This document shows, one piece after another, positions 49,471-58,506 of a stretch of 64,000 nt of DNA. A model generated the notes under the pieces. That model had not been told where the DNA came from. It did no database searches and worked only from the letters and a program-made list of their open reading frames with translations. Each line of letters begins with the position of its first letter. The stretch's first letter is position 1. Location of the stretch: assembly GCA_965205055.1 (NCBI GenBank), contig OZ242030.1, positions 992,001 through 1,056,000 on the forward strand. The letters are read 5' to 3'. This stretch comes from CBDBBY01 sp965205055 (GTDB lineage: Bacteria > Pseudomonadota > Alphaproteobacteria > Rhodobacterales > Rhodobacteraceae). The translations under genes and the position numbers were made by a program.

Positions 49471-50243
49471 TCGGCACCCTCGGCAAAGACAAGGCTGTCG
49501 CCGAGCGCATTCACGACCTGATCGAAAGCGGCGTCGGGAAGGCGGTCACAGATCACCCGGTCGACATCGGTGATCATGGCGCCGGCGGCAGGTGCGAGGC
49601 GACCGAATTTGCTGTTGTCGATCACGAGGATCGACTTATGGGCGTTCGCTCGCATGCGTTCCGAGGCGCGGACTTCGGATTGGTGAAACTCCAGCAGCCG
49701 CCCGTCCTCGCCCACGCCCGCAGAGCCGAAGACGGCGAATTCCGCGCGAAACCGACCGAAGAAATCGACAACCTCTTCTCCCACGAAATCGCGGTCGGGA
49801 AGGCGAAGCTCGCCTCCGGGCAGGATGATCCGGTTCGACAATTCCTCGCTCAGAGCCATCGCGGCGCTGAGGTTGTTTGTGATGACCGTCATCTCCTTGC
49901 GAAATCGCAGCGCGCGCGCCACGCTTAGAACCGTCGAGCCGACCGAGATGAACAGCGTCGCTCCGTTGGGGATTTGCGCCGCCGCCACCTCGGCAATGGC
50001 GCGCTTTCCGGCAAGATTGGTGCCCGCGCGTTGGTCGAAGGGGGTGTTCAGGCGGTCTTCCGCCAATTCGATGCGCCCGTGCGCGCGCCGCAGTGCTTCG
50101 CCGTTGCAAAGCAGGTCGAGATCGCGACGAATGGTCTGGGTGGAAACGCCCAGCATCTCCGCCAGAGAGCCGACGCTGACGCCTCCTCTTTCTTGAACGA
50201 CCTGAAGGATCAAGTCACGCCGCCGAATCTTTTTCGATGCCAT
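49467..50243 (-). CDS. DeoR/GlpR-family transcription regulator
   Basis: 258 residues. The N-terminal DeoR helix-turn-helix (RRDLILQVVQERGGVSVGSLAEMLGVSTQTIRRDLDLLCNG, about 8-48) is followed by the phosphosugar-sensing DeoRC domain, with TLFISVGSTVLSVARAL and VFGSAGVGEDGRLLEFHQSEV. GlpR-type members sense glycerol-3-phosphate and relatives. First gene of the minus-strand operon and divergent from a HAD phosphatase gene, so it likely controls both from the shared intergenic region. Confidence 0.9.
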   Translation of the reverse strand: MASKKIRRRDLILQVVQERGGVSVGSLAEMLGVSTQTIRRDLDLLCNGEALRRAHGRIELAEDRLNTPFDQRAGTNLAGKRAIAEVAAAQIPNGATLFISVGSTVLSVARALRFRKEMTVITNNLSAAMALSEELSNRIILPGGELRLPDRDFVGEEVVDFFGRFRAEFAVFGSAGVGEDGRLLEFHQSEVRASERMRANAHKSILVIDNSKFGRLAPAAGAMITDVDRVICDRLPDAAFDQVVNALGDSLVFAEGAE

Positions 50244-50280
50244 CGAGTCCCTGTCGTTTTGATGCGACTATATCCGCAGA

Positions 50281-50400
50281 AAAGCGACAAAACAACAAAA
50301 AAATTCGCGCGCAGTGTAGCGATTGAATCATTTGGGCTGTGAAAATGATGAATTTCGTGGTTTCGGGGATACTTGCATGTTGTTTTATTGTTTTGCTTTT
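50281..50400. promoter_or_regulatory. divergent control region with candidate DeoR-type sites
   Basis: AAAAGCGACAAAACAACAAA at 50281-50300 is roughly the inverse of the TTATTGTTTTGCTTTT stretch near 50385-50400. The A/T-rich, TTGTTTTG-containing repeats resemble the T/A-tract sites of DeoR-family repressors. No consensus promoter boxes were assigned. Confidence 0.35.
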
Positions 50401-50479
50401 CATTTCCGTTCGCCGTTGCTACGCTTGTTGTTATCCACGTCCAGAATGCGTGGCGCTTTGGAAAGGACCAGTCGGACGC

Positions 50480-51364
50480 ATGGATGACGTCTCCAGCATT
50501 TTCGAACGGTATCAGTCGGTGCGACACCGGCTTCCTACGGCGCGCTTCACCGCAAGTTCCGAGAACGTAGGTTCTCTGGTCGACGTGGCAGGCGAAGTGG
50601 ATGCCTTCGTCTTCGACGCCTTCGGTGTTCTAAATGTCGGCGAGACTTCGATCCCCGAAGCTGCGCAAAGGCTGGACCAGCTTCGCGAAGCCGGGCTTGC
50701 GATTCGAATCCTGTCGAATGCCGCGAGCTACAATCATGAACGTGCCACGGAAAAGTTCCGCAAGCTCGGCATGAAGGTCGGGTCGGGCGAAATTGTGACC
50801 AGCCGCGATGCGGCGCTCGAAAGTCTCAGAGACTTGCTATGGGGCTGTATCGCGGCACCATCCGACGACTTCTCGGATATCCCGGCCGCCACGGTGCGTT
50901 TGAGTGACGACCTCGCTGACTATGACCGGGTCGACGGTATTCTGTTCCTGTCGACTGAAGCCTGGGGGTCAGAGCGTCAGGCCGTTCTGACAGCAAGCCT
51001 GATGGCAAACCCCCGGCCGGTCGTAATCGCAAATGCCGATATCGCGGCACCCCGCGATTATGGCTTCTCGCTGGAGCCGGGCCATTTTGGTCACCTGCTG
51101 GCAGACAAAGGTCTGACAGATATCAAGTTCTTCGGCAAGCCGTTTCCAGAGGTTTTCCGGATGGTGGAAGAATCGCTCGAAGGCATTCCGCCGAACCGGA
51201 TAGCAATGTGCGGCGACACCTTGCACACCGATATCCTTGGCGCCGCGGCGCAAGGATGGCGCACTGTGCTGGTTGAACGCGACGGGATGTTTTGCGGCAC
51301 AGATGCGCGCGAGTATTGCCATCGGTCCGCGCTTGTTCCAACATGGCGGCTTTCGCGAATCTAA
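50480..51364 (+). CDS. HAD-IIA family hydrolase (TIGR01459-like)
   Basis: 294 residues from ATG 50480 (MDDVSSIFERY), with GAAAGGA upstream. The nucleophile motif is VFDAFGVLNVGE: the first Asp is present, but the usual second Asp of DxD is Phe, a replacement like the DxWGVL form seen in a HAD-IIA subgroup. Motif II is in RILSNAASYN, Lys in KFFGKPFPEVF and the acidic motif in MCGDTLHTDILGA. Relatives hydrolyse glycerol-3-phosphate or other small phosphates. Divergent from the deoR-ABC-phosphodiesterase operon, which fits dephosphorylation of an imported compound. Confidence 0.82.
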   Translation: MDDVSSIFERYQSVRHRLPTARFTASSENVGSLVDVAGEVDAFVFDAFGVLNVGETSIPEAAQRLDQLREAGLAIRILSNAASYNHERATEKFRKLGMKVGSGEIVTSRDAALESLRDLLWGCIAAPSDDFSDIPAATVRLSDDLADYDRVDGILFLSTEAWGSERQAVLTASLMANPRPVVIANADIAAPRDYGFSLEPGHFGHLLADKGLTDIKFFGKPFPEVFRMVEESLEGIPPNRIAMCGDTLHTDILGAAAQGWRTVLVERDGMFCGTDAREYCHRSALVPTWRLSRI

Positions 51365-52181
51365 CATTTGAAGAATGGACGATCCGATTCTGCATGCGCC
51401 TCAGAATTGGACGCCCGTCCCGCCGAGTCATTTTTCAATGGCAGCGAAGCGACGCAACCGGAAGATTCTTCGAGCGTGGCGTAGGTCCGCGCGGTTTTTT
51501 TGTTATCTGAGTGATTTCGAGACTCGCGTCTTGCCCGGATGAAGTTGGGGTTCTCTACGGGCAGCTCGAAAAAAGAGACTCGTTTTAAATGACTTGAAAA
51601 TCCGCAAGACTTGGATTCAGACCGCACGCCGCAGGCGCGTTGTCCGGTGTGAATCTTAACCTGTCCGGCGAGAAACGCGATTTTGTCGGGCAAGAACGGC
51701 ACTTCAGGCGCAATCCGATAAATCTCTTGCAGGATTTGCGGATTTCTTCACAGTCCCGTCTTTCTGGAAACGGTTTCCTGAGTCAATTATCGGCATGCAA
51801 TTCGCCTGCACCTCGGCAGCTCGACTCATAAGAGCCTTGCATTCATCCAACAGGGCTGGATGCGTGCCATGAGGGTTCGCCAAGTGGCGGCGGAAGCAAT
51901 GCCTTTCACGAAATGCCGAGTGACCAATTGCGGACCGAATGCCTCTTCTGCCTGATTTACAGCAGTTCGCACCGCAGAAGGCACCGCATGCATTTGGTTG
52001 CCTCCTCGGAAATGTTGCCGATGGTCGCGGCCGCCATGACGTATCACAATGCCTTCAGACTGATTTCCATATGCCTCTCTTTCATCAAATGATTTGAATT
52101 TGGCATTTGATGTTTTCTGTTTTTCAAAAGATTGGATTTCTTCGAAACTGCGGCCAAGATCATTGTTTAGGAGAACGCCAT
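51365..52181. other. long intergenic stretch, no gene called
   Basis: About 800 bases. A minus-strand frame (52197-51826) overlaps the start of the next gene and shows no family I know. Plus-strand frames are short. The region is more AT-rich than the genes around it in places and likely holds decayed sequence plus the promoter of the flavoprotein gene. Confidence 0.4.
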
Positions 52182-54683
52182 ATGCAAAGCCATGCACGGG
52201 TAGTTGTTGTGGGCGGCGGCGTAGGCGGATTGTCGGCCTTGTATCATCTTTGCCAAGAAGGCTGGACCGACGCGGTTCTGCTTGAACGCAACGAGCTGAC
52301 CTCGGGTACCACCTGGCATTCGGCGGCGCAATGCCCGAGCGTTGCTTTCAATCAACTGTTGCTGTTGCTGCGCGACTATACAATCAAGCTTTACAAGGAG
52401 CTGGCCGATGATCCGGCCTATCCGATCAATTACCACTATGCCACCGGCGGGATGCGCCTTCTGACTGATCCGATTCATGTGGAGGAAGTCCATCACATAA
52501 TTTCGGTGGCTAAGGGGCTGGGGATAGAGTTTGATTTGCTGGATGCCGACGAGGCGGGACGGCGCAACCCCCTTTTGAATACCGACGGCGTTCTGGCGGC
52601 GCTGTGGGATGAGAAGGACGGCGACATTGACCCTGCACAGTTGTGTCAAGCGTTGGCACGCCGCTCACGCAAGGCTGGCGCAGCCATTCATCGCAACACG
52701 CCCGTGACCGGTTTGAAACAACTGCCCAATGACGAGTGGCTGGTGACGACCGACAAGGGCACGATCAAGGCTGAGCATATCGTTGTCGCCGCAGGCTACC
52801 GAGTGAACGAAGTTGGCGCCCTAATTGGAATCGAATATCCGGTCATCGCCATGGAGCACATGTATTTCGTCACCGAGGATATTCCAGATCTGACGTCGTG
52901 CCCTGATCGTTTGCCCATGGTTCGCTGCCCGCGTGACACATTCTACATGCGTCAGGAAAAGAAGGGGCTTTTGGTCGGCATCTATGAACATGACTGCAAG
53001 ACCTTCGGCATGGACGGGATCGACCCGGAATTCGTCAACGCGCTTTGCCCGGACGATCTGGACCGGCTTCTGCCCAAAATGGAGCCAATATTGGAACGTC
53101 TGCCGTGCTTGCAGGATGTCGGCATCAAATCGGTGGTGAACGGACCTATTTCTTACGCTTCAGATGCCGGGCCGCTGGTCGGCAAACAACCGGGCTTTCG
53201 CAACTGCTGGTCAATGAATGGGCTGCGCGTCGGAATCGGCGAAGGCGGCGGTTACGGCAGGATGTTGGCCCAAATGATGGTGCATGGCGAAACCGAATGG
53301 GATTGCTGGCAGCTTGATCCCCGCCGCATCACCAGCTTTGCCAACGCCGAATACGCCGCGCTGAAGTCCATCGAAGACTACCAGAACGAGTTCCGCTGGC
53401 ACCTGCCGCACGAGCACCGCCCGGCAGGCCGCCCTGCAAAGACATCGCCGCTTTATCCGATACTCAAAGCCAAGGGCGCAGAATTTGGGGTAGTCAATGG
53501 CTGGGAGCGCACGGAGTTCTACAAGCCGGACGCCGATTTTCAGCCGACCCACGGCTATGCTTTCCAGAATTGGCACGACGTTGTGGGTGCTGAAATCGAC
53601 GCGCTCAGGACCGATGTCGGCTTGGCGGAGCTTTCGGGCTTCAACCATTGCCGCATCTCCGGAACCGGCGCGCTGGACTGGCTCAGCAGCCTGACTTGTT
53701 CGCCGGTTTCAAAGCAAACCGGCAAGGCGAGCCTGTGCTACTTCCTTACTCCCAAGGGCAACATCTCGGGCGAGGCCACCGTCGTGCCGCTGTCCAATGG
53801 CGAGGTTTTCTACGGCTCTGCAGCGACGGCCGAATATCACGATATGGACTGGCTGACCCATCGATTGCCCGAAGGATCGGACATCCGCATTGAAAGTCGC
53901 ACCAATACGCACACGATGATCGTCATTGCGGGTCCCAAAACCCGTGATCTGCTTGCTGCGGCATCTCCGCGCACAAAATGGGATCAATCCGATTTCCCGT
54001 GGCTGACCGCGCAGCGCGTCTTCATCGACTATGTTGAGGCGCTGGCTATCGCGATCAGCTATTCCGGCGAGCAGGCATTTGAGCTTCATGTCCCCAACAC
54101 CCAGCTCCACACGGCTTATGAAGCCCTGACCGAAGCGGGGCAAGGTTTCGGCCTGTCGCACTTTGGCATGCATGCCATCGATTCAATGCGCCTTGAAAAA
54201 GGATATGGTCACTGGAAGAGCGACTTCATCACCGAATTCAACCCGGCCGAGGCTGGACTTCTGCGTTTTGTGGAACTGAACAAGGATTTTCCAGGAAAGT
54301 CGGGGCTTGTCGCGCAGATGGATGCCGGAAACCGCAAAGAGAGGGTCATGCTGGACATCCACAGCAACGCAGGTCCTGCACACCCGGGTGAAGGAGTGTT
54401 TGCGGATGGCGCGCCGATAGGCTCCGTTTCATCCGCGGCCTGGGGTTATCGCACGGGAAGGAACCTCGCCATGGCTTATGTCCACCCTGCCCACGCACAA
54501 GTCGGTTCTGAAGTCGAGGTCTTTTTGATGGGCGTTCAAGTCGGAGCCACCGTCAGCGATTTGTGCTTCTATGATCCTGAAAACACACTACCCAGAGGCG
54601 CCTCGCGATCGAAAGCTCCACCCGCCGAACCAGTGCCGGAGGCCGTTCTGCCCGCGCGGCATCCGTCAAAATCCATGCGATGA
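52182..54683 (+). CDS. FAD-dependent sarcosine/dimethylglycine dehydrogenase-like protein
   Basis: 833 residues from ATG 52182 (MQSHARV), after TAGGAG. The N-terminal DAO-type FAD domain begins VVVVGGGVGGLSALYHL. TSGTTWHSAAQ places H46 at the position of the covalent flavin-linking His in dimethylglycine dehydrogenase. An FAO_M middle piece (about 370-425) and an aminomethyltransferase (GcvT-like) domain with its C-terminal barrel (about 430-800) follow. It would demethylate an N-methyl amino acid, passing the one-carbon unit to tetrahydrofolate. The exact substrate (sarcosine, dimethylglycine or another N-methyl amine) is not determined. It precedes an amino-acid-type importer. Confidence 0.87.
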   Translation: MQSHARVVVVGGGVGGLSALYHLCQEGWTDAVLLERNELTSGTTWHSAAQCPSVAFNQLLLLLRDYTIKLYKELADDPAYPINYHYATGGMRLLTDPIHVEEVHHIISVAKGLGIEFDLLDADEAGRRNPLLNTDGVLAALWDEKDGDIDPAQLCQALARRSRKAGAAIHRNTPVTGLKQLPNDEWLVTTDKGTIKAEHIVVAAGYRVNEVGALIGIEYPVIAMEHMYFVTEDIPDLTSCPDRLPMVRCPRDTFYMRQEKKGLLVGIYEHDCKTFGMDGIDPEFVNALCPDDLDRLLPKMEPILERLPCLQDVGIKSVVNGPISYASDAGPLVGKQPGFRNCWSMNGLRVGIGEGGGYGRMLAQMMVHGETEWDCWQLDPRRITSFANAEYAALKSIEDYQNEFRWHLPHEHRPAGRPAKTSPLYPILKAKGAEFGVVNGWERTEFYKPDADFQPTHGYAFQNWHDVVGAEIDALRTDVGLAELSGFNHCRISGTGALDWLSSLTCSPVSKQTGKASLCYFLTPKGNISGEATVVPLSNGEVFYGSAATAEYHDMDWLTHRLPEGSDIRIESRTNTHTMIVIAGPKTRDLLAAASPRTKWDQSDFPWLTAQRVFIDYVEALAIAISYSGEQAFELHVPNTQLHTAYEALTEAGQGFGLSHFGMHAIDSMRLEKGYGHWKSDFITEFNPAEAGLLRFVELNKDFPGKSGLVAQMDAGNRKERVMLDIHSNAGPAHPGEGVFADGAPIGSVSSAAWGYRTGRNLAMAYVHPAHAQVGSEVEVFLMGVQVGATVSDLCFYDPENTLPRGASRSKAPPAEPVPEAVLPARHPSKSMR

Positions 54684-55082
54684 GGTTCCAGATCCGCATC
54701 CGACATCAAGGACAGGGCCCGGCTTGAAAAGCTGCAGGCAGATATTCGCCCGACTCGCTGGAAAGGAAAAGATCGCTGGTCGCGGATCTATGATTCGAGT
54801 GAGCGGTCGCGCCAAACTTTGCGATTGCCGCGCAGCCTCTGGCGTAACAGGGTCGTTCCATGAAATTTGTCGATCAGGTGAAACCGGATTTTCCGTCAAC
54901 CGGAAAAGATTTGCGACGCCGACCAAGAAAGCCATCGCGGCAGATTCGCGTGCCGGGGCAACGTCGCCCCGCATTCGGCGAACAAGAAATGCCGTTGCTT
55001 TTTCTCAAGATATTGAGTAATATACGGCTTTCGATACATAGCATGCTTGTCTTGAATAAAACCGATCAAGGAAGGAAAATTT
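54684..55082. other. intergenic region before the ehu-type operon
   Basis: About 400 bases without a credible gene. An AAGGAAGG ribosome site for the following gene lies at its end. No clear terminator or promoter was assigned. Confidence 0.4.
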
Positions 55083-55919
55083 ATGAAACTGTTCAATGCA
55101 ATCACGGTCGCTGCCGCAACTCTCGCCGCCGGCGCATCCGCCGCGCTTGCGGGATCGCTTCAGGACCGCGTCGAGGCCGGCGAAACCATTCGTCTCGGCT
55201 TCGCCAACGAGGTGCCTTGGGCCTATCCCGGAGAAGGAAATGAACCGCTGGGTTTCGTGAACGCTCACGTGCTGGGCGTGCTCAAGGAGATGGGTCACGA
55301 GAACATTGAACCGGTCGTCACAGACTGGGGAGGGCTGATCCCGGGCCTGCATGCCAGGCGCTTCGACCTCATAACCGGCGGAATGTACATCCTCGGCAGC
55401 CGCTGCGGAAACGTGACTTTTTCGGAACCGATGGCCAAGGTGGGCGACGCGTTCATCGTGCAAAAGGGCAACCCTGCCGGCATCCAGAGCTACAAGGACA
55501 TCTTGGAAAACGATGCCAAGCTGGTAACCGGCGCCGGCTATTACATGATCGGCATAGCGATCGAGGAGGGCATCCCTGAACGCGAAATCATGCAGGTGCC
55601 CGGGCCGACCGAAATTCTCGCCGCGGTCAAAGCAGGCCGGGCGGATGCAGGCGCCGTGACTTACTTCACCGCGCTGGCCCTGGCTGAAGAAAACCCGGAT
55701 ATCGAGGTGACCGACCCGGACGCGCTGCCGGAGAGGACTCAGAACTGGGTCGGCATCGGGTTCCGCAATGAAGACGCCGATTTCGCCGCCAAGTTCAACG
55801 CGGCCCAGGCAAGCTATCTTGGCTCGGACGCCATGCTCGCCGGACTGGCCGCATACGGCATCGACGAAAAAATCCTGCCCAAGGGCGAAACGACCGCGTG
55901 GGTCTGCGAAAATCGCTGA
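55083..55919 (+). CDS. ehuB: ectoine/hydroxyectoine-type ABC substrate-binding protein
   Basis: 278 residues with a signal peptide ending AALA (about 1-23). The mature part is a SBP_bac_3 fold; IRLGFANEVPWAYPGEGNEPLGFVNAHVLGVLKEMG and GLIPGLHARRFDLITGGMYI are EhuB-like. The binding signature at GAVTYFTALALAEENP also fits. It resembles EhuB of Sinorhizobium-type ectoine importers, but the neighbours (hydantoinase and N-methyl amine oxidation) suggest the physiological ligand may differ. First gene of ehuBCDA. Confidence 0.82.
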   Translation: MKLFNAITVAAATLAAGASAALAGSLQDRVEAGETIRLGFANEVPWAYPGEGNEPLGFVNAHVLGVLKEMGHENIEPVVTDWGGLIPGLHARRFDLITGGMYILGSRCGNVTFSEPMAKVGDAFIVQKGNPAGIQSYKDILENDAKLVTGAGYYMIGIAIEEGIPEREIMQVPGPTEILAAVKAGRADAGAVTYFTALALAEENPDIEVTDPDALPERTQNWVGIGFRNEDADFAAKFNAAQASYLGSDAMLAGLAAYGIDEKILPKGETTAWVCENR

Positions 55920-55981
55920 CTTTACGCGTTTCGGGCCGATCCCATTTGCGGGTCGGCCCATTTGCGTCTCCCGGGGCATAG

Positions 55982-56647
55982 ATGCCATACCCTGAATTCT
56001 TATTCGAGTTTGGCGACCGGTATTTGGACGGAATCCAAGTCACGGCGGTTCAGTTTCTGATGGCGACTGCGCTGGCGGTCTTGATCTCTCTGATCATGGG
56101 TCTGGGAAAGGTGTCGCCAAACCCGATCCTGCGCTGGTCCGCCACCGCCTATATCGAGTTCTTTCGCGGCACGTCGCTGCTGGTTCAGCTGTTCTGGCTG
56201 TTCTATGTATTGCCTCTGTTCGGATTGACGTTGGACAAATACGTCACTGGATTCATAGCCGTCGGGTTGAACCTCGGCGCTTATGGAGCCGAACTGGTGC
56301 GCGGCGGGATTCAATCGGTGCCCGCAGGCCAGTGGGAGGCGGCCTACTCGCTTTCCATGTCTTCGGCGCGCCGCATGTGGCGCATCATCCTGCCGCAAGC
56401 GTTTCTGAATATGCTGCCGCCTTGGGGCAATCTGATTATCGAACTTCTGAAGTACACCGCTTTGGTCGCGCTGATTGCCGTGCCGGATGTAATGTTCGAG
56501 GCTCGCCAGATAAACGGATCGACCTTCCTCTCGGCGCAGGCATTCGGAACGGCTCTGATCATTTACTACGTCCTTGCGCGCTTTCTGGTGACTCCGTTCA
56601 TGCGTTCGCTGGAACGGATCATGATGCGAAAGATGGGGAAAGCTTGA
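55982..56647 (+). CDS. ehuC: amino-acid-type ABC permease, EhuC-like
   Basis: 221 residues, five to six helices. The HAAT-type motif FFRGTSLLVQLFWLFYVLPLFG and the EAA loop VPAGQWEAAYSLSMSSARRMWRIILPQA (about 113-140) are typical. It is followed after three bases by the second permease. Confidence 0.87.
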   Translation: MPYPEFLFEFGDRYLDGIQVTAVQFLMATALAVLISLIMGLGKVSPNPILRWSATAYIEFFRGTSLLVQLFWLFYVLPLFGLTLDKYVTGFIAVGLNLGAYGAELVRGGIQSVPAGQWEAAYSLSMSSARRMWRIILPQAFLNMLPPWGNLIIELLKYTALVALIAVPDVMFEARQINGSTFLSAQAFGTALIIYYVLARFLVTPFMRSLERIMMRKMGKA

Positions 56648-56650
56648 TCA

Positions 56651-57316
56651 ATGGAATGGAGCTGGGATTTCGCTTGGGAAATCATGCCCCGAATGCTGGA
56701 AGCGACCGGCAACACGCTGATCGCCGCGGGCTTGGGATATGCAATCGCCGTCGTGGTCGGCCTGATTCTGGCGCTGGCGCAGCGAACGCCCTTCTTGCCG
56801 GCGACGCTGGCAGTGCGCGAGTTCGTCGAATTCATCCGCTCGACCCCGCTCGTGCTGCAGATATTCTTCGTCTACTACGTCGGCCCGCAATTCGGAATCA
56901 ACCTCAGCCCCTGGGTGGCGGGAATGATTGCCATAGGGCTGCATTATTCAACCTACCTCTCGGAAGTCTATCGGGGCGGCATCGAAAGCATTCCCGTCGG
57001 ACAATGGGAGGCGTGCCGGTCACTTTCGATGTCAGCCCGCGACACCTATTTCCGCATCATTATTCCGCAGGCGCTGCCGCCTTCGGCAGCGGGAATGGGA
57101 AACTACCTGGTCGGAATATTCAAGGATACTCCGATGCTGTCGGTCATTGGCGTGGCCGAACTTATGCATGCCGCGAACGCGATCGGCGGACAGAACTATC
57201 GCTACCTTGAACCTTATACAATCGTGGGCGTTGTCTTTCTGCTGGTCTCGCTGCCGTCCGCAGGCCTGATTCGCGCCTTCGAGATCTGGATTCGCCGCAA
57301 ATTCGGGATGATCTGA
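56651..57316 (+). CDS. ehuD: amino-acid-type ABC permease, EhuD-like
   Basis: 221 residues. The partner of the EhuC-like permease, with FIRSTPLVLQIFFVYYVGPQFG and EAA loop VGQWEACRSLSMSARDTYFRIIIPQALPP (about 115-143). Its stop overlaps the first base of the ATPase start (57316). Confidence 0.87.
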   Translation: MEWSWDFAWEIMPRMLEATGNTLIAAGLGYAIAVVVGLILALAQRTPFLPATLAVREFVEFIRSTPLVLQIFFVYYVGPQFGINLSPWVAGMIAIGLHYSTYLSEVYRGGIESIPVGQWEACRSLSMSARDTYFRIIIPQALPPSAAGMGNYLVGIFKDTPMLSVIGVAELMHAANAIGGQNYRYLEPYTIVGVVFLLVSLPSAGLIRAFEIWIRRKFGMI

Positions 57317-58128
57317 TGGAAGACCTCTCGAGTTATCCTCTGAGCCTGCCGGCTGACGACAAGCCGATGGTGCGGTTCCATAATGTGACGAAGCGCTATG
57401 GTTCGCTCACGGTTCTCGGCAACCTGTATCTCGACGTCGCCGAGGGCGAGATGGTTTCGATCATAGGCCCGTCGGGGTCCGGCAAGACAACGGTGCTGCG
57501 CATGCTGATGCTGGAACGCATTCAGGGAGGCGTGATCTATTTGGACGGAGAGCCGCTGACGCATCAAGACATGAACGGCAAGCTGGTTCCGGCTTCGAAC
57601 AAGTACCTGCGCATGGCGCGCAAGCCCGTTGGCATGTGCTTCCAGCACTTCAACCTGTTTCCTCATATGACCGCGCTTCAGAATTGCATGGAAGGGCCGG
57701 TGCAAGTTCTAGGCATGTCAAAACAGGATGCGCGGGAACGTTCTGAAGAACTGCTGGAATTGGTAGGGCTCATCGACAAGAAGAATGAGCACCCTTCGCG
57801 CCTGTCGGGCGGTCAGCAACAGCGCGTGGCAATCGCCCGCGCCCTTGCGATGCGGCCCAAGGTTCTGTTGCTGGACGAGGTCACTTCGGCGCTGGACCCC
57901 GAGGTGACCGGCGAAGTGACGGAAGTCATCAAGGGTCTGGTGTCGGCGCACAACCTGACCATCATGATGGTAACCCATCAGATGGGTTTTGCTCGCGAGA
58001 TCTCGGACCGGGTATGCTTTTTCTACGACGGCAAGATCGAGGAGCAAGGCGCTCCGGCTGATCTGTTCGACAGTCCTCAGCGAAAGCGAACGCAGCAGTT
58101 CCTGAGCGCAGTGAAATCCGCGGACTGA
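57316..58128 (+). CDS. ehuA: amino-acid-type ABC ATP-binding protein, EhuA-like
   Basis: 270 residues. Walker A GPSGSGKTT (about 54-62), signature LSGGQQQRVAIARALAM, Walker B VLLLDEVTSALDPEV and switch His in MVTHQMGFARE. An N-terminal extension of about 20 residues precedes the fold. Last gene of the importer operon. Confidence 0.88.
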   Translation: MEDLSSYPLSLPADDKPMVRFHNVTKRYGSLTVLGNLYLDVAEGEMVSIIGPSGSGKTTVLRMLMLERIQGGVIYLDGEPLTHQDMNGKLVPASNKYLRMARKPVGMCFQHFNLFPHMTALQNCMEGPVQVLGMSKQDARERSEELLELVGLIDKKNEHPSRLSGGQQQRVAIARALAMRPKVLLLDEVTSALDPEVTGEVTEVIKGLVSAHNLTIMMVTHQMGFAREISDRVCFFYDGKIEEQGAPADLFDSPQRKRTQQFLSAVKSAD

Positions 58129-58506
58129 CGCGATTGGACGTCAGCATGCGGATGTCGCCTCAATCTGCGCCGGATGGATCCGTGTTCATGCGATACGGCA
58201 TCGCAAGCGGCTGGAACAGCCGCCGTCATCGGCGCGGGCGCAAGAGCCTGGTCTCGGAATTCCGGATGCGCGAATTTAACAGTGCAGCAGTTGCTCGGGC
58301 GCGTCCATCGCCGCTTTTTGAATTTTTCGCCTTGCGCCCGAAATTTGGCTTGACAGGAATTCAATTTGAATAGTTCGCTTTCCGCGCAAGTCCGCAGCGC
58401 CGGGAACGCCTCGCCGCTCAAGAAACCGGATCGCATGATTTGAAGCATGGTCGCGATGCCGGCAGCGCGGCCCCTGCCCTGTATCTTCATAGGAAGACCT
58501 GATCGA
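58129..58506. other. intergenic region before hyuA
   Basis: About 380 bases between the importer and hyuA. No credible gene; promoter boxes were not assigned. Confidence 0.4.

Noticed and set aside
51826..52197. Minus-strand 123-codon frame upstream of the flavoprotein gene
   Set aside because: It overlaps the start and ribosome site of the flavoprotein gene and resembles no family I can name.
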